From Agrobacterium salinitolerans (GTDB taxonomy: Bacteria > Pseudomonadota > Alphaproteobacteria > Rhizobiales > Rhizobiaceae), in assembly GCF_002008225.1 (NCBI RefSeq), contig NZ_MRDH01000002.1, positions 248,001-312,000 on the forward strand: a stretch of DNA of 64,000 nt. The letters run 5' to 3'. The notes beneath the pieces are model-generated. The model was not told the origin of the DNA and did not search any database. It worked only from the letters and a program-made list of their open reading frames with translations. Position 1 is the first letter of the stretch. Each line of letters begins with the position of its first letter. Of this stretch, positions 63,449-64,000 are shown in pieces. The translations under genes were made by a program, and so were the position numbers.

Positions 63449-64000
63449 TCACTGCCCCAACCGTTCGAGAAGTGCCGGAACATGGACCTGATCGGCCTTG
63501 TAGTTGCCGGTCAGCATATACATCATGATGTTGACGCCGGAGCGGAAAGCATGTTCGCGCTGCAATTCGTCTGGCGGCACAGTGGGCAGAACCGGAGCGC
63601 CCTGTGCGTCGACGGCCCAGGCACCGGCGAAATCATTGCCCGTTATCATGATCGGCGTCACGCCATCGCCGGAGGAGGAGAGACCGGAGGTGGTCTTCGC
63701 CGCTCCCTGTCGCGATTCCACCCATAGCGGTGAGCCGTTGTAACGGCCGGGGAAATTGGTGAGCAGGTAGAAGGAGCGCGTCAGAACATGGTCTTCCGGC
63801 ACAGGTTCCAGCGGCGGAATGTCGATATTGGCAAGGATCGCCTGCAGGCGTTCGCCGTTAGGGCTGGTCGCGCCGGTGTCGAGCGAAGAAAACTGGTCGC
63901 GCGTATCGAACAGAACGGTGCCACCGGCACGCATATACGCATCGATGCGCGATATAGCGGCGCTAGACGGCATCGGGGCGGAGGCCGAAACCGGCCAGTA
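63449..64000 (-). CDS. DUF4159 domain protein, C-terminal part
   Basis: This gene continues past the right edge of the window; only its last 183 codons are seen. Visible text runs YWPVSASAPMPSSAAISRID, then AYMRAGGTVLFDTRDQFSSL and NDFAGAWAVDAQGAPVLP, then EHAFRSGVNIMMYMLTGNYK, typical of DUF4159 at the end of BatA-like membrane proteins. It is first in the pair with the gene at 61363-63447. The true start and N-terminal membrane domain lie outside. The internal ATG at 63973 is not the start. Confidence 0.88.
   Translation of the reverse strand, partial: YWPVSASAPMPSSAAISRIDAYMRAGGTVLFDTRDQFSSLDTGATSPNGERLQAILANIDIPPLEPVPEDHVLTRSFYLLTNFPGRYNGSPLWVESRQGAAKTTSGLSSSGDGVTPIMITGNDFAGAWAVDAQGAPVLPTVPPDELQREHAFRSGVNIMMYMLTGNYKADQVHVPALLERLGQ

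Noticed and set aside
1-64000. tRNA, rRNA, CRISPR array, insertion sequence or prophage
   Set aside because: None recognised by eye: no clover-leaf gene, no regularly spaced repeats, no transposase or integrase motif.

Overview
This window looks like a chromosomal segment of a member of the Rhizobiaceae, most probably Agrobacterium or a close relative. This is inferred from gene content, not from a database search. The pointers are a fused anthranilate synthase TrpE(G) with a Trp-rich leader peptide, a choXWV choline transporter operon, a BacA-type peptide transporter, a NolR-like regulator, paired-palindrome intergenic repeats of the rhizobial mosaic type, and high-GC coding DNA broken by a few AT-rich intergenic islands. 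I see no phage, insertion sequence, plasmid or CRISPR feature, and no rRNA or tRNA gene.

Layout. 0-12 kb: a GcvA-like LysR regulator, a small DUF1127-like protein, the xanthine dehydrogenase genes xdhABC behind a 3-hydroxybutyrate dehydrogenase, then a flavin monooxygenase, a methionine aminopeptidase, an MFS transporter and bacA. 12-22 kb: a polysaccharide-deacetylase-like protein, NnrU, a YfgM-like protein followed by der, a glycosyltransferase behind a probable PHO box, a sugar kinase, a GH13 alpha-glucosidase translationally coupled to an AAC(6')-like acetyltransferase, and an orphan protein behind an AT-rich island. 22-32 kb: adenine deaminase, an HD-GYP protein, trpE(G) with its attenuator, an extensin-like protein, and a TonB-dependent receptor with two RirA-type iron boxes. 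32-45 kb: YqhA, a LuxR solo, DUF2333, pseudoazurin, thymidine kinase, choXWV, nolR, a DUF3095 protein, a LivK-type binding protein, a glyoxalase-fold protein, a cation diffusion facilitator and queF. 45-64 kb: DUF2076, HupE/UreJ, a ClpP paralogue, an ECF sigma factor with its NrsF anti-sigma factor, a phytase-like esterase, a BenE-like permease, a BrnT/BrnA toxin-antitoxin pair, leuA with a leucine leader peptide, a metallophosphoesterase, a Nudix hydrolase, a glutathionyl-hydroquinone reductase, acetyltransferases, an MFS transporter, a Tat-exported methyl-parathion-hydrolase-like enzyme divergent from a LysR regulator, and the end of a DUF4159/GATase-like membrane operon that continues past the right edge.

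The most rewarding features are regulatory. Two amino-acid attenuators (trpL and leuL) each have a promoter whose -10 box lies 6-7 nt before the leader-peptide ATG, which predicts leaderless leader mRNAs. A PHO box with a well-spaced -10 drives the glycosyltransferase, two TGA-N9-TCA boxes precede the outer-membrane receptor, and a SigF-like promoter precedes the ECF/NrsF pair. Three copies of a modular palindromic repeat, a perfect 35-bp tandem duplication in the hupE leader, a 16-bp-arm palindrome before the CDF gene and an 11-bp-arm stem-loop before the BenE-like gene are structures no gene explains. Most genes are ordinary chromosomal functions, and I find no convincing evidence of a wholly new multi-gene system.
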